A DNA stretch of 64,000 bases. It comes from Niebla homalea (Eukaryota; Ascomycota; Lecanoromycetes; Lecanorales; Ramalinaceae). The position numbers were made by a program, and so were the translations under genes. The first letter of the stretch is position 1; the number at the start of each line of letters is the position of its first letter. The notes under the pieces are model-generated. The model saw nothing but the letters and a program-made list of their open reading frames with translations, had not been told where the DNA came from and did no database searches. Positions 63,601 to 64,000 of this stretch are shown one piece after another. The stretch spans positions 455,059 to 519,058 of the forward strand of contig JAHGAU010000037.1 in assembly GCA_019925105.1 (NCBI GenBank). The letters run 5' to 3'.

Positions 63601-64000
63601 TTTATATTTAACTTTATTATTATTATTGAAAAGGATATTTAAAACTATCCAAATATTTCTATTACTTTATATATATTAATTAATTCCTTTTAAAATTTAA
63701 AGGATTAAGAGATTTTTAATAATATTTTATTACTCTTTAATAAAAAAATTAATAAAATTTATTATTAAGTAATCTTCGATAATACCTATAACTATTAATA
63801 AATACGGGATAACCCCGTAACTTTATATAAATTTATCTTAATCTTCTTTATCCTTTATTTAATATAAAGTAAAAAAGTATATATTCTTTTTAATAAAAAA
63901 AATAAAATAATAATAAAGGGAACAATAATACCGTAATTAATTCCTTAATTTATATAATAATACTTAACTTTATCTTTCTTATTTTAAGGATATTAAGATA
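57682..64000. other. Degenerate AT-rich sequence continuing from 52416
   Basis: The L10 duplication shows this stretch was contiguous with 48496-52416 before L10 inserted. It is about 6.3 kb, strongly mutated, without any LINE, chromovirus or LTR match to the rest of the window. On the minus strand near 61930-62000 a short Lys/Arg/Glu-rich stretch (SKREAEKKPKTGRKKEF) can be read; nothing else is recognisable. No intact gene seen. Confidence 0.35.
61171..61215. repeat. Short tandem repeat, ~18-bp unit
   Basis: CGTATTTTATTTAACGAA occurs about two and a half times in a row. It is too short to assign a role. Confidence 0.6.

Noticed and set aside
1..64000. Mitochondrial, apicomplexan or Dictyostelium origin because of the AT content
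   Set aside because: CpG is retained and CpA lost, and the contents are Tad1-type LINEs and a chromovirus, typical of RIPped ascomycete heterochromatin.
1..64000. tRNA or rRNA genes
   Set aside because: No cloverleaf with A and B boxes and no rRNA core sequence seen; the less-mutated islands at 12000-12950 and 46755-47373 do not resemble either.

Overview
The window is AT-rich, non-coding transposon graveyard. It fits a filamentous ascomycete (Pezizomycotina) with repeat-induced point mutation (RIP). CpA and its complement TpG are nearly absent while CpG is still common, TpA is in great excess, and conserved residues are changed in the directions C-to-T and G-to-A produce (Asp to Asn, Cys to Tyr, Gly to Ser, Gln to stop). 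I cannot name the species. I found no intact protein gene, tRNA or rRNA; every open frame I examined is a short piece of, or antisense to, a decayed element.

The main occupant is one Tad1-type LINE family. A full copy is about 5.76 kb: ATGGCGACGAAC at the 5' end, a gag-like ORF1 with a CCHC knuckle, ORF2 with APE endonuclease and reverse transcriptase, and a (CAAT)n tail. I count ten copies: L1 (1-1762, +), L2 (1763-2138, -), L3 (-, in five pieces), L4 (4102-9870, +), L5 (13664-19439, -), L6 (20171-22494, -, 5'-truncated), L7 (28158-33922, +), L8 (33948-39710, -), L9 (40538-46312, +) and L10 (52429-57635, -).

The elements are nested. L3 is a single LINE spread over 2145-2970, 10360-11981, 27564-28139, 39738-40515 and 46321-46752. 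It was split by (a) a short LTR element (2971-10359) that itself holds L4; (b) a Ty3/gypsy chromovirus on the minus strand (11982-27563; target duplication AAACC) that holds a solo LTR, L5 and L6; (c) L7 and L8, inserted tail to tail about 12 bp apart; and (d) L9. Target-site duplications of 10-14 bp can be read for most LINE copies.

From 46755 to the right end L3 does not resume. There is a less-mutated island (46755-47373), a third copy of the short LTR (47374-47623) with about 870 bp of its internal sequence, then degenerate sequence that I cannot assign (48496-52416 and 57682-64000), interrupted by L10. The points most worth checking are the near-unmutated first ~30 bases of every full LINE copy, the copy-specific 18-34 nt between target duplication and ATG, and the unrecognised decayed reading frame in the short LTR element.
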